In this document: piece by piece, positions 8,043-17,252 of the stretch | Layout of the letters: each line of letters begins with the position of its first letter | Position numbering within the stretch: position 1 is the stretch's first letter | Assembly: GCA_029689965.1 (NCBI GenBank) | Contig: CP121450.1 | Coordinates: 1,054,001-1,118,000, forward strand | Reading direction: 5' to 3' | Source: Curtobacterium flaccumfaciens | GTDB taxonomy: Bacteria > Actinomycetota > Actinomycetes > Actinomycetales > Microbacteriaceae | DNA length: 64,000 nt | The notes under the pieces: generated by a model | What the model was told of the DNA's origin: nothing | What the model saw: only the letters and a program-made list of their open reading frames with translations | The model's database searches: none | Position numbers and translations under genes: made by a program

Positions 8043-8314
8043 TGCAGCTCGATCACGCCAGCGGAACAGAGCAACCCGCAGGGAAGCATGCGCTTCTCCT
8101 CGGAACCGTGCTGCTCGCACAGCTTGCGAGCAACCTCGTGCTGCCGGGACTCGGGATCGCGTTCCTGGGTCTGCTGTTCGTGCCTGGTTGGTTCGGCAGT
8201 CGTACTGATCGCATCACCATCGGGATCGGTACTCTTGCCAGCGTCTCGTACCTGGCTGTCGCACTCCTCGACGGCGTGACAGGACCAACGGTCGGCTACC
8301 AGTTCGGCGGCTAA
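8042..8314 (+). CDS. Small membrane protein
   Basis: 90 residues with two to three hydrophobic segments (residues about 17-50 and 58-78), the first containing L-L-G-T-V-L-L-A-Q-L and P-G-L-G-I-A-F-L-G-L-L. The ATG overlaps the stop of the fragment upstream (TGATG). Its stop lies only five bases before the IS5 insertion, so the real 3' context was probably altered. Function unknown. Confidence 0.5.
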   Translation: MQLDHASGTEQPAGKHALLLGTVLLAQLASNLVLPGLGIAFLGLLFVPGWFGSRTDRITIGIGTLASVSYLAVALLDGVTGPTVGYQFGG

Positions 8315-8374
8315 CGGTCTAGGGCGTGTCTCCCATGTGTCGGGTGAGGCTTGCAGGATGCTGGCGGAGTGGGG

Positions 8375-9298
8375 TTGACGCGGTCGCGGTATCGGGTGTT
8401 TACGGACGAGCAGTGGAAGCGGATCGAGCCGTTGCTGCCGTCCAACGATGGTCGACGTGGGCACCCGTTCGGCGACAACCGTCGGGTGGTCGAGGGCATC
8501 GCGTACCGGTTCCGCACCGGGATCCCGTGGCGTGACCTGCCTCGCGAGGAGTTCGGCCCGTGGCAGACGGTCTGGAAACGGCACCGCCGCTACGCCGGCG
8601 ACGGCACCTGGGATCGCGTGCTGACGCGGATCCTCGCGGAGGCGGACGCGGCGGGGAAGATCGACTGGGCGGTGTCGGTGGACGCGACGATCGCGCGTGC
8701 ACATCAGCACGCGACGAACACAACCCGGCCCGAGCAGGACACAGGGGCAGGATCGAATCACAAGAATCTGCCCTGGCACGAGGTTGAACCGCCCGGTCAC
8801 GGCATCGGCCGCTCCCGCGGCGGGTTGACGACGAAGATCCACCAGGCCGTCGACGGACGCGGCCGCCCGCTCGCGATGATCGTCACCGGCGGGCAGCGCA
8901 ACGATGGTGCGATGCTGACCGAGGTCCTCGCCCAGATTCACGTTCCCCGCACCCGGCGGGGTCGGGCACGGACCCGTCCGAACGCTGTCATCGCGGACCA
9001 AGCTTATGCGACCGGCGTGATCCGTACCGAGCTGCGTCGCCGCGGGATCAAGACGGTCATCCCCGACAAACGAGATCAGGCCGCTGCTCGGAAACGACGT
9101 GGGAGCAGGGGCGGACGCCCTCCCGGGCTCGACGTTCACGCCTACAAGGGTCGCAACGTCGTCGAGCGGTTCTTCGCGCTCGCCAAGCAGTGGCGTGGCA
9201 TCGCGACCCGCTACGACAAGCTCGCCATCACCTACCGCGCCGGCGTCACCCTCTGCGCCATACTCATCTGGGTTCGCCTCTCGAGCGGTGCTCGGTGA
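8375..9298 (+). CDS. IS5-family transposase
   Basis: About 307 residues in one uninterrupted frame. N-terminal helix-turn-helix region T-D-E-Q-W-x-R-I-E-P-L-L-P, then the family block Y-R-F-R-T-G-I-P-W-R-D-L-P. The DDE catalytic residues are suggested by S-V-D-A-T-I-A-R-A-H-Q-H, A-D-Q-A-Y, and Y-K-G-R-N-V-V-E-R-F-F near the C-terminus. TTG 8375 has a GGAG upstream; GTG 8369 is an alternative. Members of this group often need a programmed frameshift to make transposase, but this copy does not. Confidence 0.9.
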   Translation: MTRSRYRVFTDEQWKRIEPLLPSNDGRRGHPFGDNRRVVEGIAYRFRTGIPWRDLPREEFGPWQTVWKRHRRYAGDGTWDRVLTRILAEADAAGKIDWAVSVDATIARAHQHATNTTRPEQDTGAGSNHKNLPWHEVEPPGHGIGRSRGGLTTKIHQAVDGRGRPLAMIVTGGQRNDGAMLTEVLAQIHVPRTRRGRARTRPNAVIADQAYATGVIRTELRRRGIKTVIPDKRDQAAARKRRGSRGGRPPGLDVHAYKGRNVVERFFALAKQWRGIATRYDKLAITYRAGVTLCAILIWVRLSSGAR

Positions 9299-9317
9299 CG
9301 ATCGATACCGTGGGGTC

Positions 9318-9851
9318 ATGCCCATCGCGACGTTCGACACCGTGCTGATCAACGGCAGCGTCGGCACGGGGAAGACGACAACCGCTGAGGTGCTCGGCGA
9401 CGAGGTGAGGCAGCGCGGTATTCCCGGAGCGGTGATCGACGTCGACTGGTTACGTCGATCGTGGCCCTCACCCGCCGGCGACCCGTTCCGGACCGCGTTG
9501 GTGCTGGAGAACTTGCAGTCGATCACCGCGAACTTTCGCCGCGCCGGCGCCCGGCTGATCGTGGTCGCCACCGTCGTCGAGACCGTTGACGAGCTTGAAC
9601 GGAATGCTGCCGCGCTGGCCACGACAGGAATGCTGCACGTTCGCCTGACAGCGTCACCAGACGCGGTCCTCTCGCGGCTATCGAGGCGGCACGATGACGA
9701 CGACGCGGCGCTGCGCTGGCACGCACAACGCCACCCCGAGCTGGCGGGCATCCTCGACCGAGCAGGCTTCACCAACGATCTACGGATCGACACGACCGAC
9801 AAGTCGGTCGCGAGCGTTGCACACGAGATCCTCACCGCCATCGTCCAATGA
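9318..9851 (+). CDS. P-loop kinase-like protein, passenger of the IS5 element
   Basis: 177 residues with a Walker A motif at the start (N-G-S-V-G-T-G-K-T-T) and the alternating strands and helices of a small P-loop nucleotide kinase; a probable lid segment (R-L-S-R-R-H-D-D-D-D) follows near residue 120. The ATG is 19 bases after the transposase stop, and the right terminal repeat of the IS begins about 35 bases after its own stop. The substrate is unknown; gluconate- or adenylylsulfate-kinase-like proteins of this size are common. The unusual point is its position inside the IS boundaries. Confidence 0.7.
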   Translation: MPIATFDTVLINGSVGTGKTTTAEVLGDEVRQRGIPGAVIDVDWLRRSWPSPAGDPFRTALVLENLQSITANFRRAGARLIVVATVVETVDELERNAAALATTGMLHVRLTASPDAVLSRLSRRHDDDDAALRWHAQRHPELAGILDRAGFTNDLRIDTTDKSVASVAHEILTAIVQ

Positions 9852-9952
9852 GCCTCACGTCCAGACCCGGACCACCCTTCCGCCGAATGGGAGACACGCT
9901 CTAGCTCACCACGAAACCCTGGCCGTGTGCCACAGCCCGGCGTCAAGGTGTC

Positions 9953-9974
9953 TCGGTTGACGATCCGCTACCGG
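9953..9974. repeat. Palindromic repeat, site 4
   Basis: 18 of 22 positions match the consensus. It bounds the left side of the first P-loop kinase unit. Its right part CGATCCGCTACCGG is identical to the corresponding part of site 14 at 28602. Confidence 0.7.
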
Positions 9975-10586
9975 TTCACTCGTACGGGTGATCCGTCGTC
10001 GGCGGTCCCTCCTGCGAGACTCGCCAGATGGACCTCGTCGACCTCGGCCAGCGGATCTGCATCCTAGGGCCGTCTAACAGCGGCAAGTCGACCCTCGCGG
10101 CATCCATCGGCCGTGCTCGCTCGCTTCCAGTGATCCACCTCGACCAGTACCGTCACCTGCCCGGGACAGACTGGGTCAAGCGCCCGGACATCGATTTCGA
10201 GCGCATGCACAACGAGGCGATGGACACCGATCAGTGGGTCATCGAGGGCAACTACTCGCGGTGGCTGCCAGGCAGGTTGCGGCGAGCAACCGGTCTGGTG
10301 TTGCTGGATGCCTCCACCACCGCGAGCATCGTTCGGTACTTCCGCCGGACCCTTTCGAGCCCGACCGAGCCGGAAGCTTGGAAGGCACCCGTGACCGCGT
10401 CCGCGTCGAAATGCTCCGCTTCATTCTCGGACCGGCGAGGCAGAACCGACACAGGTATAGGCACGCCTTCGACGAGTTCGAACGGCCGAAGGTGCTCCTG
10501 CCGGGTCGGCCTGCTTTGGAGAGCTTCTACCGCCGTAACGGCTTGACCCGTCGGAGCTGATGACCCAGGCCCGCCCGGTAGCCGAT
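9961..10586 (+). repeat. Duplicated palindrome-bounded unit, copy 1
   Basis: This 626-base segment recurs at 28610-29235. The coding part is identical as far as I can read except for two single-base insertions in copy 2; the ~50-base leader is clearly more diverged. Similarity starts inside the left palindrome and stops inside the right one, so the repeated unit is palindrome-gene-palindrome. Confidence 0.85.
10028..10560 (+). CDS. P-loop AAA/adenylate-kinase-like protein (copy 1), frame break
   Basis: Walker A is C-I-L-G-P-S-N-S-G-K-S-T near residue 15, followed by the L-P-V-I-H-L-D-Q-Y block and W-V-I-E-G-N-Y-S that characterise topology-modulation/FlaR-like P-loop proteins. The conserved C-terminal half (R-V-E-M-L-R-F-I-L, P-K-V-L-L-P-G-R, F-Y-R-R-N-G-L) is in another frame after about 10350, so one frame break lies mid-gene. 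The second copy at 28675 has the same break. The gene stands alone between palindromes 4 and 5. Confidence 0.75.
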
Positions 10587-10596
10587 CGGCAACCGG
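10575..10596. repeat. Palindromic repeat, site 5
   Basis: CCGGTAGCCGA followed by TCGGCAACCGG: 21 of 22 positions match the consensus. It lies 14 bases after the P-loop gene stop. Confidence 0.8.
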
Positions 10597-10648
10597 ACGC
10601 TGGGGACGGCATCTGGATCTGTGTCGGTCTCGCTACGGTGGTGGTGGT

Positions 10649-10957
10649 GTGTGGTGGTCGGATGACGAGTGGGCACGGCTGACGGCCGAGGAGACGTGCG
10701 GAATGTGCGCTGACGCGCACCTGCCGACGAATGGGCACAGTGCTCTAATCGGCCAGACAGAGACCAGCTTCGTTCGCCTTGCTCGCAACCAGGCGCACCC
10801 CGGCTACAGCCTTGTAATCCTCCGTGACCACGTCACCGACATCGAAGAGTTGACGCCCTCGCAACTCGTGGGTTTCTGGGCCGACGTGCAGCGCGCCGGC
10901 CGAGCGATCCAACAGGCCTTCGTGCCGAAGAAGATCGACTACCTCGTGATGGGGCAT
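10649..10957 (+). pseudogene. HIT-family protein truncated before the histidine triad
   Basis: The N-terminal ~103 residues of a HIT-type nucleotide hydrolase are present: C-x-M-C near the start, then A-H-P-G-Y-S-L-V-I-L-R-D-H-V and K-K-I-D-Y-L-V-M-G-H. Full-length homologues continue into the catalytic H-x-H-x-H motif. Here the reading frame is replaced exactly at that point by unrelated ATPase-like sequence, so the protein would be inactive. Confidence 0.7.
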
Positions 10958-11171
10958 CGAGCTGCTCTTCGTCCTCGAACGCCAATGACGCAAACTCGGC
11001 AAGACGCTCGACCCCGACGACTTCACCGACGCGCAAGCCATCGCAGCCGTCGCACGAATCACCCGCGGCAACTTCCGCCTCCTCCCACAGATCCAACGCG
11101 TCCCGAAGATCAACGAGCTCGACGTCATCACCAACGACGTCGTCGAAGCAGACCGCAGCGCCCTCGTATAG
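10956..11171 (+). pseudogene. 3' remnant of a TniB/IstB-like transposition ATPase
   Basis: I-E-L-L-F-V-L-E-R-Q, a frame break, and then D-P-D-D-F-T-D-A-Q-A-I-A-A-V-A-R-I-T-R-G-N-F-R-L-L and V-V-E-A-D-R-S-A-L-V match my recollection of the C-terminus of AAA ATPases that accompany DDE transposases. It is fused onto the broken HIT gene, so a transposon end or deletion created this junction. The stretch 11172-11376 holds nothing I can support. Confidence 0.5.
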
Positions 11172-11376
11172 GCACTACCTGACCCGACACGGACCGTAGC
11201 AAGAAGGACGACACAGAGCGAAGCTGCCCACGCCCTAGTGTGCGTGCACGGTGAGGAGTTCGTCCCAGTGCGTGGTTGCCCGCTGGGAATCCATTTCGCG
11301 TTTCATCGTCCACGCGCGTCGGTGCCGCAAGCCGGCGACGCCAAGCCCGAGGCTTTCCTCACCGAACTTCGTATTC

Positions 11377-12523
11377 TTATGGCGACGACGGACGTGACGG
11401 ATCCTTGGTTCGATCGGTGAAGCGGTCGGCAAGCACGCTGCCCGCCTCGGCGAGCCAGTCCGCGGCGCGCGCTCGTGCCTGGTCCGACGATCCGGCGAGG
11501 TCGGTGAGGGACACTCCCTCGACGAACCCCGCGGCGACGGGGTCGTGACGGATGCTGCCCGCGACGATCACCGCGGGGATGTGGTGCGCCATAGCGAGGT
11601 TCCGGACGTATGTGGGCGTCTTGCCGTGCTCGCTCTGCTCGTCGTAAGCACCCTCGCCCGTGATGACGAGGTCCGCGCCCGGACCGTGTCCTCGAGGGCG
11701 ATGATTTCCGCGACAGCGACGGCTCCGCGGCTCCGTCGGGCCCCGACCAGGGTGAGCGCGAGCGGGACTCCGCCGGCCGCGCCCAGCCCGGCGAGCGACG
11801 GGTCCACACCGAGCAGCCCGGCGAGCGACCCGAGCGCGGCGTCGACCGGCGGGATCGCAGCACCTCGGAGCCCCTTCTGCGGGCCGAACACGTGCGCGGC
11901 GCCGCTCGGGCCGGTGAGCGGGTTGTCGACGTCGACCATCGCCACGACCCCACCGGGTGGCATCCGCATGAGCCCAACGGTCTCGACGTCCCGGATGTCC
12001 GCCAGGCCACGGGCGCCGAGCCGGACCTCGGTGCCGTCGGCGTCGAGGAACCGCGCGCCGAGGGCCGGAGCAGCCCCGTGCCGCCGTCGGTCGAGGCGCT
12101 GCTGCCGAGCGTGACGGCGACGACGTGCACCCCGGACCGTACGGCGTCGGCGACGAGTTCGCCGACGCCGAAGGTGTGCGCGTCGAGCGGACGGAGGTCG
12201 GCGGCACGCATGAGGTGCTCGATCCCGCTCGCCGAGGCGAGCTCGACGAGCGCGGTGTCCCGGCCGTCTCCACGCGGGATGCGGAGCCATCCGGACTCGA
12301 CGGGCAGTCCGACCGGTCCGGTGACCGTCCGACGCACCTCGACGGCGTCCGGCACGGCGCTCGCGACGGCAGCGAGGGTCCCCTCGCCGCCGTCGGCCAT
12401 CGGAGCGGTCGTGACGTCGTCGGTCGGTCGTCGACGGAGCCACCCAGCACGGACGGCCAGCGCCGCCCGTGCTGCGCTGATCGAGCCCTTGAACCCGTCC
12501 GGAGCGACGACGATCCTCACCAT
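11377..12523 (-). CDS. Glycerate kinase (GlxK/GarK type), two frame breaks
   Basis: Phosphorylates glycerate with ATP, feeding sugar-acid catabolism into glycolysis. Diagnostic segments are V-A-P-D-G-F-K-G-S at the start, D-G-G-E-G-T, L-G-S-S-A-S-T-D-G-G-T-G in the middle, and D-L-V-I-T-G-E-G-A-Y-D near the end. They lie in three frames, with breaks near 12075 and 11690; the total of about 380 residues is normal. It is transcribed divergently from the LacI regulator, with an operator-like sequence between them, so it probably belongs to the same regulon. Confidence 0.88.
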
Positions 12524-12570
12524 CCGGTCAGCGTACGATCGCCACGGCGCGGTGCGAAGATGGGCGCGAA

Positions 12571-12592
12571 CGTTTCGCAACGTGTTTCGCAT
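12571..12592. promoter_or_regulatory. LacI-type operator candidate 1
   Basis: Read on the minus strand, ATGCGAAACACG followed by TTGCGAAACG, that is two GCGAAA units 11 bases apart. Eighteen of 22 positions agree with 13648-13669 in front of the aldolase gene. It lies between glycerate kinase and lacI, placed to control both. Confidence 0.55.
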
Positions 12593-12609
12593 CCGGGAGG
12601 AGACCACAC

Positions 12610-13611
12610 GTGCACAAACGCGCATCGCTCGCCGCTGTCGCGGCGGCGGCCGGTGTCTCCGTCGCCACCGCCTCGAAGGCACTGAACGACCGTCCCCGAG
12701 TCAGCGCGGCGACGCGGGCCCGCGTCGCCGCTGCCGCCGATCGGATCGGCTACGTCCCGCGGCGCGGCGCGAGCCGGTTCAAGCTTGGTGGGACGGTCGG
12801 CATCATCGCCAGCGACCTGGCCGGTCGGTTCGCCCTCCCGATCATGATGGGTGCCGAGGACGCCTTCGGGCTCGGGGCGATCTCGCTCATCATGTCGGAC
12901 GCCCGCGGGGATGCGATCCGCGAACGACACCACCTCCGGGCCCTCGTCGAACGGGGTGTCGACGGCATCATCGTGCTCGGCAGCATCTCGTCGGAGCGCG
13001 CGAGTCTCGGCGGCGTCTTCGACGTGCCGCTCGTGTACGCCTACGCGCCGTCCAGCGACACCGCCGACACCTCCGTCGACGCGTCGCACGAGCGAGCCGG
13101 AGCGCTGGCCGCCGAGCACCTGCTCGCGGCGGGGGCGACCGACATCGGCATCATCGCCGGTGACCCACGCGTCCGCGCGACCGCCGAACGATCGAACGCC
13201 GCGCGACGCGCGATCGCCGCCGCGGGCGCCGAACTGGTCGACGGCGTCGTGCACGCCGGGGCCTACGCCGAGCCGTGGGGACGCGCCGCCGCCCGCGCGA
13301 TGATCGACCGGCACCCGGAGGTCGACGGGTTCCTCTGCGGGAACGACCAGATCGCACGCGGTGTGCTCGAGGTGCTGCGCGAAGAGGGCTGGGACGTCCC
13401 CGGTCGCGCGCGGGTGATCGGGCACGACGACTGGACGGCGATCGCCGAACCCGCACGACCCGCACTGACCTCCATTGACATGCAGCTCGAGGAGATCGGC
13501 AGGCTGTCCGCCGATCTGCTCCTCCAGGCGATCGACGGGCGGCCGCAGCCCGGCGTGCACCACGTCGAACCGCGCCTCGTCGTGCGTGCTTCGACGATGC
13601 GGACGCACTGA
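12610..13611 (+). CDS. LacI-family transcriptional regulator
   Basis: 333 residues, intact. The N-terminal HTH is canonical (L-A-A-V-A-A-A-A-G-V-S-V-A-T-A-S-K-A-L-N) with a hinge helix, followed by a periplasmic-binding-protein-like effector domain (T-V-G-I-I-A-S-D-L near residue 60; G-N-D-Q-I-A-R-G and T-S-I-D-M near the C-terminus). It lies between divergent glycerate kinase and the sugar-acid genes, with similar operator candidates on both sides. It is most likely a repressor released by a sugar-acid intermediate (inference). Confidence 0.9.
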   Translation: MHKRASLAAVAAAAGVSVATASKALNDRPRVSAATRARVAAAADRIGYVPRRGASRFKLGGTVGIIASDLAGRFALPIMMGAEDAFGLGAISLIMSDARGDAIRERHHLRALVERGVDGIIVLGSISSERASLGGVFDVPLVYAYAPSSDTADTSVDASHERAGALAAEHLLAAGATDIGIIAGDPRVRATAERSNAARRAIAAAGAELVDGVVHAGAYAEPWGRAAARAMIDRHPEVDGFLCGNDQIARGVLEVLREEGWDVPGRARVIGHDDWTAIAEPARPALTSIDMQLEEIGRLSADLLLQAIDGRPQPGVHHVEPRLVVRASTMRTH

Positions 13612-13647
13612 CCGGAGCGACGACCACGGGCCACCCGCACGGCCTCG

Positions 13648-13669
13648 ATGCGAAACTCGCTGCGAAATC
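13648..13669. promoter_or_regulatory. LacI-type operator candidate 2
   Basis: ATGCGAAACTCG followed by CTGCGAAATC, with the same double GCGAAA pattern as 12571-12592. It lies just upstream of a plausible promoter for the catabolic genes. Confidence 0.55.
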
Positions 13670-13680
13670 CCGGTCGGCTG

Positions 13681-13710
13681 TTGAACCGCGCGACGCGGTG
13701 TTCCTACGCT
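13681..13710 (+). promoter_or_regulatory. Possible promoter of the sugar-acid operon
   Basis: TTGAAC (13681-13686) and TACGCT (13705-13710) are 18 bases apart, reasonable -35 and -10 elements, 11 bases downstream of operator candidate 2. The rest of the 170-base leader before the aldolase start shows nothing else. Confidence 0.4.
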
Positions 13711-13881
13711 CCGACGAGAGCCGCGTACCGGATCGTTGCACAGTCGCGACGACGGGTACGGACGGCGACCGCCCACGGACCCGACCGTGCATCCGCGACG
13801 CGCCCCGAGCCTCCAGGCCGGGCCGCGCAGCGTTGCCGTGCGCTCCAGAGGTGACCACTGACCGACCGAAAGGACCGCTCG

Positions 13882-14670
13882 ATGCGCTCGAACCCCATCC
13901 GCTCCAAGTTCTCCGCCGGGGACCCGACCATCGCGACTCGGGTCCTGCTCCCGGAACCCGCCGTGACGGAGGCCATCGGGCAGACCGGCCTCTACGACTA
14001 CGTCGAGTTCCTCGCCGAGTACAACGCCTTCACGCTGCACGACCTGGACGGGCTGGCGCGAGCCGCCGAGCTGTACGGCCTCGGCACCATGATCAAGCTC
14101 GACTACGAGCAGGCGCACTACCTCGCCCAGCGCGCCGTCGGTTCCGGGTTCGACGCCGTGCTGTTCGCCGACATGCGCACAAAGCAGGACGTCGAGCGCG
14201 CGGTCGCGTCGGTCCGCCCGGACACCCCCGAGCATGGTGGCACGTACGGAGCCGCAGCGCGGCGGAACGCGAGGCCGAACTACGGCGGGAGCGCCGAGTA
14301 CGTCGCGAGCATCGCCGAGACCGTTGTTGGCATCATGATCGAGAAGCGCGAAAGCTTTGACGACCTCGACGGGTTGCTCTCGGTGCCCGGCGTGGACTTC
14401 GTGCAGTGGGGCCCCACCGACTTCAGGATGAGCTCCGGCTCCGGCACCGTCGACATCGACGCGAAGCGCGACGAGCTGTTCGCCGCGTGCGAGCGCCACG
14501 GCGTGCCCGCCCGGATTGAACTGCCGGACACGACCCAGCTCAGCGATCTGAGCGCCCGCGGGTTCAAGCACTTCTCGCTCGGCATCGACATCGAGATGCT
14601 CTACGGGGCCTGGAGCACACTCGGCAGCGAGGCGCGAGACTCCTGCGCGGTGCGGTGGACCGGACGGTGA
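13882..14670 (+). CDS. HpcH/HpaI-family aldolase (2-keto-3-deoxy sugar acid type)
   Basis: 262 residues, intact. Class II pyruvate aldolase of the HpcH/GarL/RhmA group, cleaving 2-keto-3-deoxy acids to pyruvate and an aldehyde. The metal-binding glutamate region is V-G-I-M-I-E-K-R-E, followed by V-P-G-V-D and the substrate loop Q-W-G-P-T-D-F-R-M-S-S-G. A GAAAGGA ribosome-binding site precedes the ATG. With glycerate kinase and a 2-hydroxyacid dehydrogenase nearby, a tartronate-semialdehyde or hydroxypyruvate route is plausible. The exact substrate cannot be read from sequence. Confidence 0.85.
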   Translation: MRSNPIRSKFSAGDPTIATRVLLPEPAVTEAIGQTGLYDYVEFLAEYNAFTLHDLDGLARAAELYGLGTMIKLDYEQAHYLAQRAVGSGFDAVLFADMRTKQDVERAVASVRPDTPEHGGTYGAAARRNARPNYGGSAEYVASIAETVVGIMIEKRESFDDLDGLLSVPGVDFVQWGPTDFRMSSGSGTVDIDAKRDELFAACERHGVPARIELPDTTQLSDLSARGFKHFSLGIDIEMLYGAWSTLGSEARDSCAVRWTGR

Positions 14671-14674
14671 CCGC

Positions 14675-15613
14675 ATGACGTCGATTCGGACCGGAACGAC
14701 AGTCCCACTTCCCGAAACCGCGCGGGCGTCGCTAGCCAGCGCCGGCATCGACGTGGTGGACGTGGAGGGCGTTTCCGGACTTCTCTGGCCGGTTCGCTCC
14801 GCTCGGCGATTGTAACGATCACCGATCCGGTGGACGCCGCTGCGTTCAGCGCACTCCGCGAGCAGGGGGTCCTCCTCGTCGCGAACGTCGGAGCCGGCTA
14901 CAACAACCTCGACGTCGCAGCCGCGACGGCCTCGGGCATTCAGGTGACGAACACACCGACGTCCTCACGGACGCCACCGCCGACATCACCATGGCACTCT
15001 TGCTTGACGCTACCCGCCGGATCACTGAAGGCGACCGGCTCGTCCGCTCCGCCGCTCCCTGGTCGTGGGCGTTCGACTTCATGTGGGGCCGATCGCTCGC
15101 CGGGAAGCGACTCGGCATCATCGGGTACGGCCGGATCGGTGCAGCCGTGGCGCGACGAGCGCGGGCGTTCGGTATGACGATCGCGTCGGCCTCCCGTCGA
15201 CCCCGGTCCGAGGATGACGTGGATTGGATGTCGATCGACGAGGTGTTTGCCACGTCCGACGTCGTGTCGCTGCACTGCCCCCTGAACGACGAAACCCGAC
15301 ACCTCGTCAATGCGACGCGGCTCCGCTCGATGCGCGCGGACGCTGTCCTCATCAACACAGCCCGCGGCCCGGTCGTCGACGAACACGCTCTGGTCGAGGC
15401 ACTGCGAGACGGCACGATCGCCGCCGCAGGACTCGACGTCTACGAGGACGAACCGCGACTCGCCGACGGGCTCATCGACCTGCCGAACGTCGTGCTCGCG
15501 CCCCACCTCGGCTCGGCGACCCGCGAGACACGTGAGGCGATGGCGGACCTCGCCGTCCGGAACGTCCTGGCACACCACCGGGGGACCGACTGCCCACGCC
15601 GATCGGCGCCTGA
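14675..15613 (+). CDS. D-2-hydroxyacid dehydrogenase (NAD-dependent), frame breaks
   Basis: Rossmann motif G-I-I-G-Y-G-R-I-G, signature L-H-C-P-L-N-D-E-T followed by [11 protein letters not shown], and catalytic H in A-P-H-L-G-S-A-T. The protein would be about 312 residues. Three frame breaks, near 14785, 14957 and 15588; the last two are cured by adding one C or one G to a run, restoring a normal C-terminus at 15613. It probably reduces glyoxylate, hydroxypyruvate or a related 2-oxo acid. It starts four bases after the aldolase stop, so the two are cotranscribed. Confidence 0.85.
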
Positions 15614-15691
15614 CCGGCGACCTGCTCCTACCCATCCACACCACCCCAGCACACCACCCGTCCGATCACCACGAAGAAGTGCGAGATCAGC

Positions 15692-17193
15692 ATGTCCAAC
15701 ACACTCCAGACCCAGCCGTGGTACCGGGAGGTGAGTCGGCGTCAGTGGCAGATGTTCACTGCTTCCTGGCTCGGCTACCTCCTCGACGGATTCGACTTCG
15801 TCCTCATCACCCTCGTCCTCACAGACATCACGAAGGAGTTCGGTCTCACCGGCGTCCAGGCTGCGAGCCTCGTCTCGGCGGCGTTCGTCAGCCGCTGGTT
15901 CGGCGGCCTCGCGATCGGCGCGATCGGCGACCGCTTCGGCCGCAAGGTCGCGATGATCACAAGCATCCTCCTCTTCTCGGTCGGTTCGCTCGCCTGCGCG
16001 GTCGCCCCGTCGTACATCATCCTCTTCGTCGCCCGCATCGTCATCGGACTCGGCATGGCCGGCGAGTACGGTGCGAGCTCCACGTACGTCATCGAGGCAT
16101 GGCCGCAGCGCCTGAAGAACAAGGCCAGCGGTTTCCTCATCTCCGGTTCCGCTGTCGGCACGATCCTGGCCGGTCAGGTCTACCGGTTCGTCGTCCCGGA
16201 GTTCGGATGGCGGGCGCTGTTCGCCATCGGTCTGCTGCCCATCGCCATCACCCTCATCCTTCGACGCAGCCTCCCGGAACCGGAGGAATGGGAGAACGCC
16301 CGCCGTCGGGACGACGCGTCCGGGGCGAACGCTGCGCCGAACGTCTTCGCGGTCCTCTTCAACGGTCGTCGTCGCATCGTCAACGCGCTCTCCGCCGTCG
16401 TCGCGATGGCGCTCCTGCTGCTCATCTTCACTGGCAGGTTGCACGGGCTCGAGGTCGCCGGAGCCGGGATCGTCATCGCCGCCGTGTTCGTCTCGTACAT
16501 GGTGCAGTTCGGCGGACGCCGCTGGCCCCTCGTCGTCACGGTGACGCTCACGATCCTCTGCGCGTTCCTCTACTCCTGGCCGATGCAGGCCCTGCTGCCG
16601 ACCTACGCAGCGACGGAGTTGCACTACGACCCGCGCAGATCGCCGAGGTCATCTTCTTCGCCGGTTTCGGCAACGCGATCGGATGCTGGATCGCGGGGTT
16701 CACCGGTGATCGGTTCGGCACCCGGTGGGCGTACGTCGGCAGCCTGCTCATCTCGCAGCTGCTCATCTTCCCGGTGTTCGCCATCGGCGGCACACAGCTG
16801 TTCGTGCTCGGCTCGCTGCTCTTCTTCCAGCAGATGTTCGGCCAGGGCATCTCGGGGCTCCACCCGAAGTGGATCAGCGGGTTCTTCCCGACCGAACAGC
16901 GCGCCGCGAGCCTCGGCTTCACGTACAACGTCGGGGCCCTCGGCGGCGCCATCGCACCGGTGCTCGGTGCCTCGATCGCCAGCAACTTCTCACTCGGGGT
17001 CGCCCTGCCGATGCTGTCCTTCTCGCTGACGTTCGTCGTCATCCTGCTCATCGGGTTCAACGTCCCGGCGCGCGTGCAACGCTGGATCCACCCGGACGCC
17101 TCCTTGCCGACCGACTTCACTCGCGACGGACTCATCGGAGCAGATGACGTGGCAGTGCAGGACCACCGTGCCGGACAGGGAGCCGGTTCCTGA
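15692..17193 (+). CDS. MFS sugar-acid or carboxylate transporter, frame break
   Basis: About 500 residues with twelve expected membrane helices. The MFS loop 2-3 signature [10 protein letters not shown] is present, and [11 protein letters not shown] in helix 1 is typical of NanT/sialate and aromatic-acid symporters. The second half (T-G-D-R-F-G-T-R) is in a different frame after about 16635; one base is missing. It lies in the catabolic operon and probably imports its substrate by proton symport. Confidence 0.85.
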
Positions 17194-17252
17194 CGGCCCG
17201 CGCACCGCATCCCACCACCGATCTGCTCGACGCACACGACCCGGAGGTCCCC

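Larger units (their letters stand above)
8319..9904 (+). mobile_element. IS5-family element with a passenger gene
   Basis: Terminal inverted repeats CTAGGGCGTGTCTCCCAT (8319-8336) and its near-complement at 9887-9904 agree at 17 of 18 positions. The outer CTAG on each side may be a target duplication. Between them lie a transposase gene and, after its stop, a complete kinase-like gene. The right repeat is beyond the second gene, so at about 1.58 kb the element is much longer than the 0.85-1.0 kb usual for this group. Confidence 0.8.

Noticed and set aside
8284..8302. A GTCGGCTACCAG match to the palindrome
   Set aside because: It lies inside the coding end of the small membrane protein, lacks the left half and ends CAG rather than CGG; probably chance.
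7943..9946. A 667-codon minus-strand open frame across the IS5 element
   Set aside because: It is antisense to a complete transposase and a P-loop gene with clear motifs.
11235..11432. Short ORFs on both strands between the TniB-like remnant and glycerate kinase
   Set aside because: No start signals or recognisable motifs; they overlap the frame-shifted end of glycerate kinase.
12517..14748. A 743-codon minus-strand open frame opposite lacI and the aldolase
   Set aside because: It is antisense to two well-conserved genes and has the Arg/Val/Asp-rich composition of a high-GC shadow frame.
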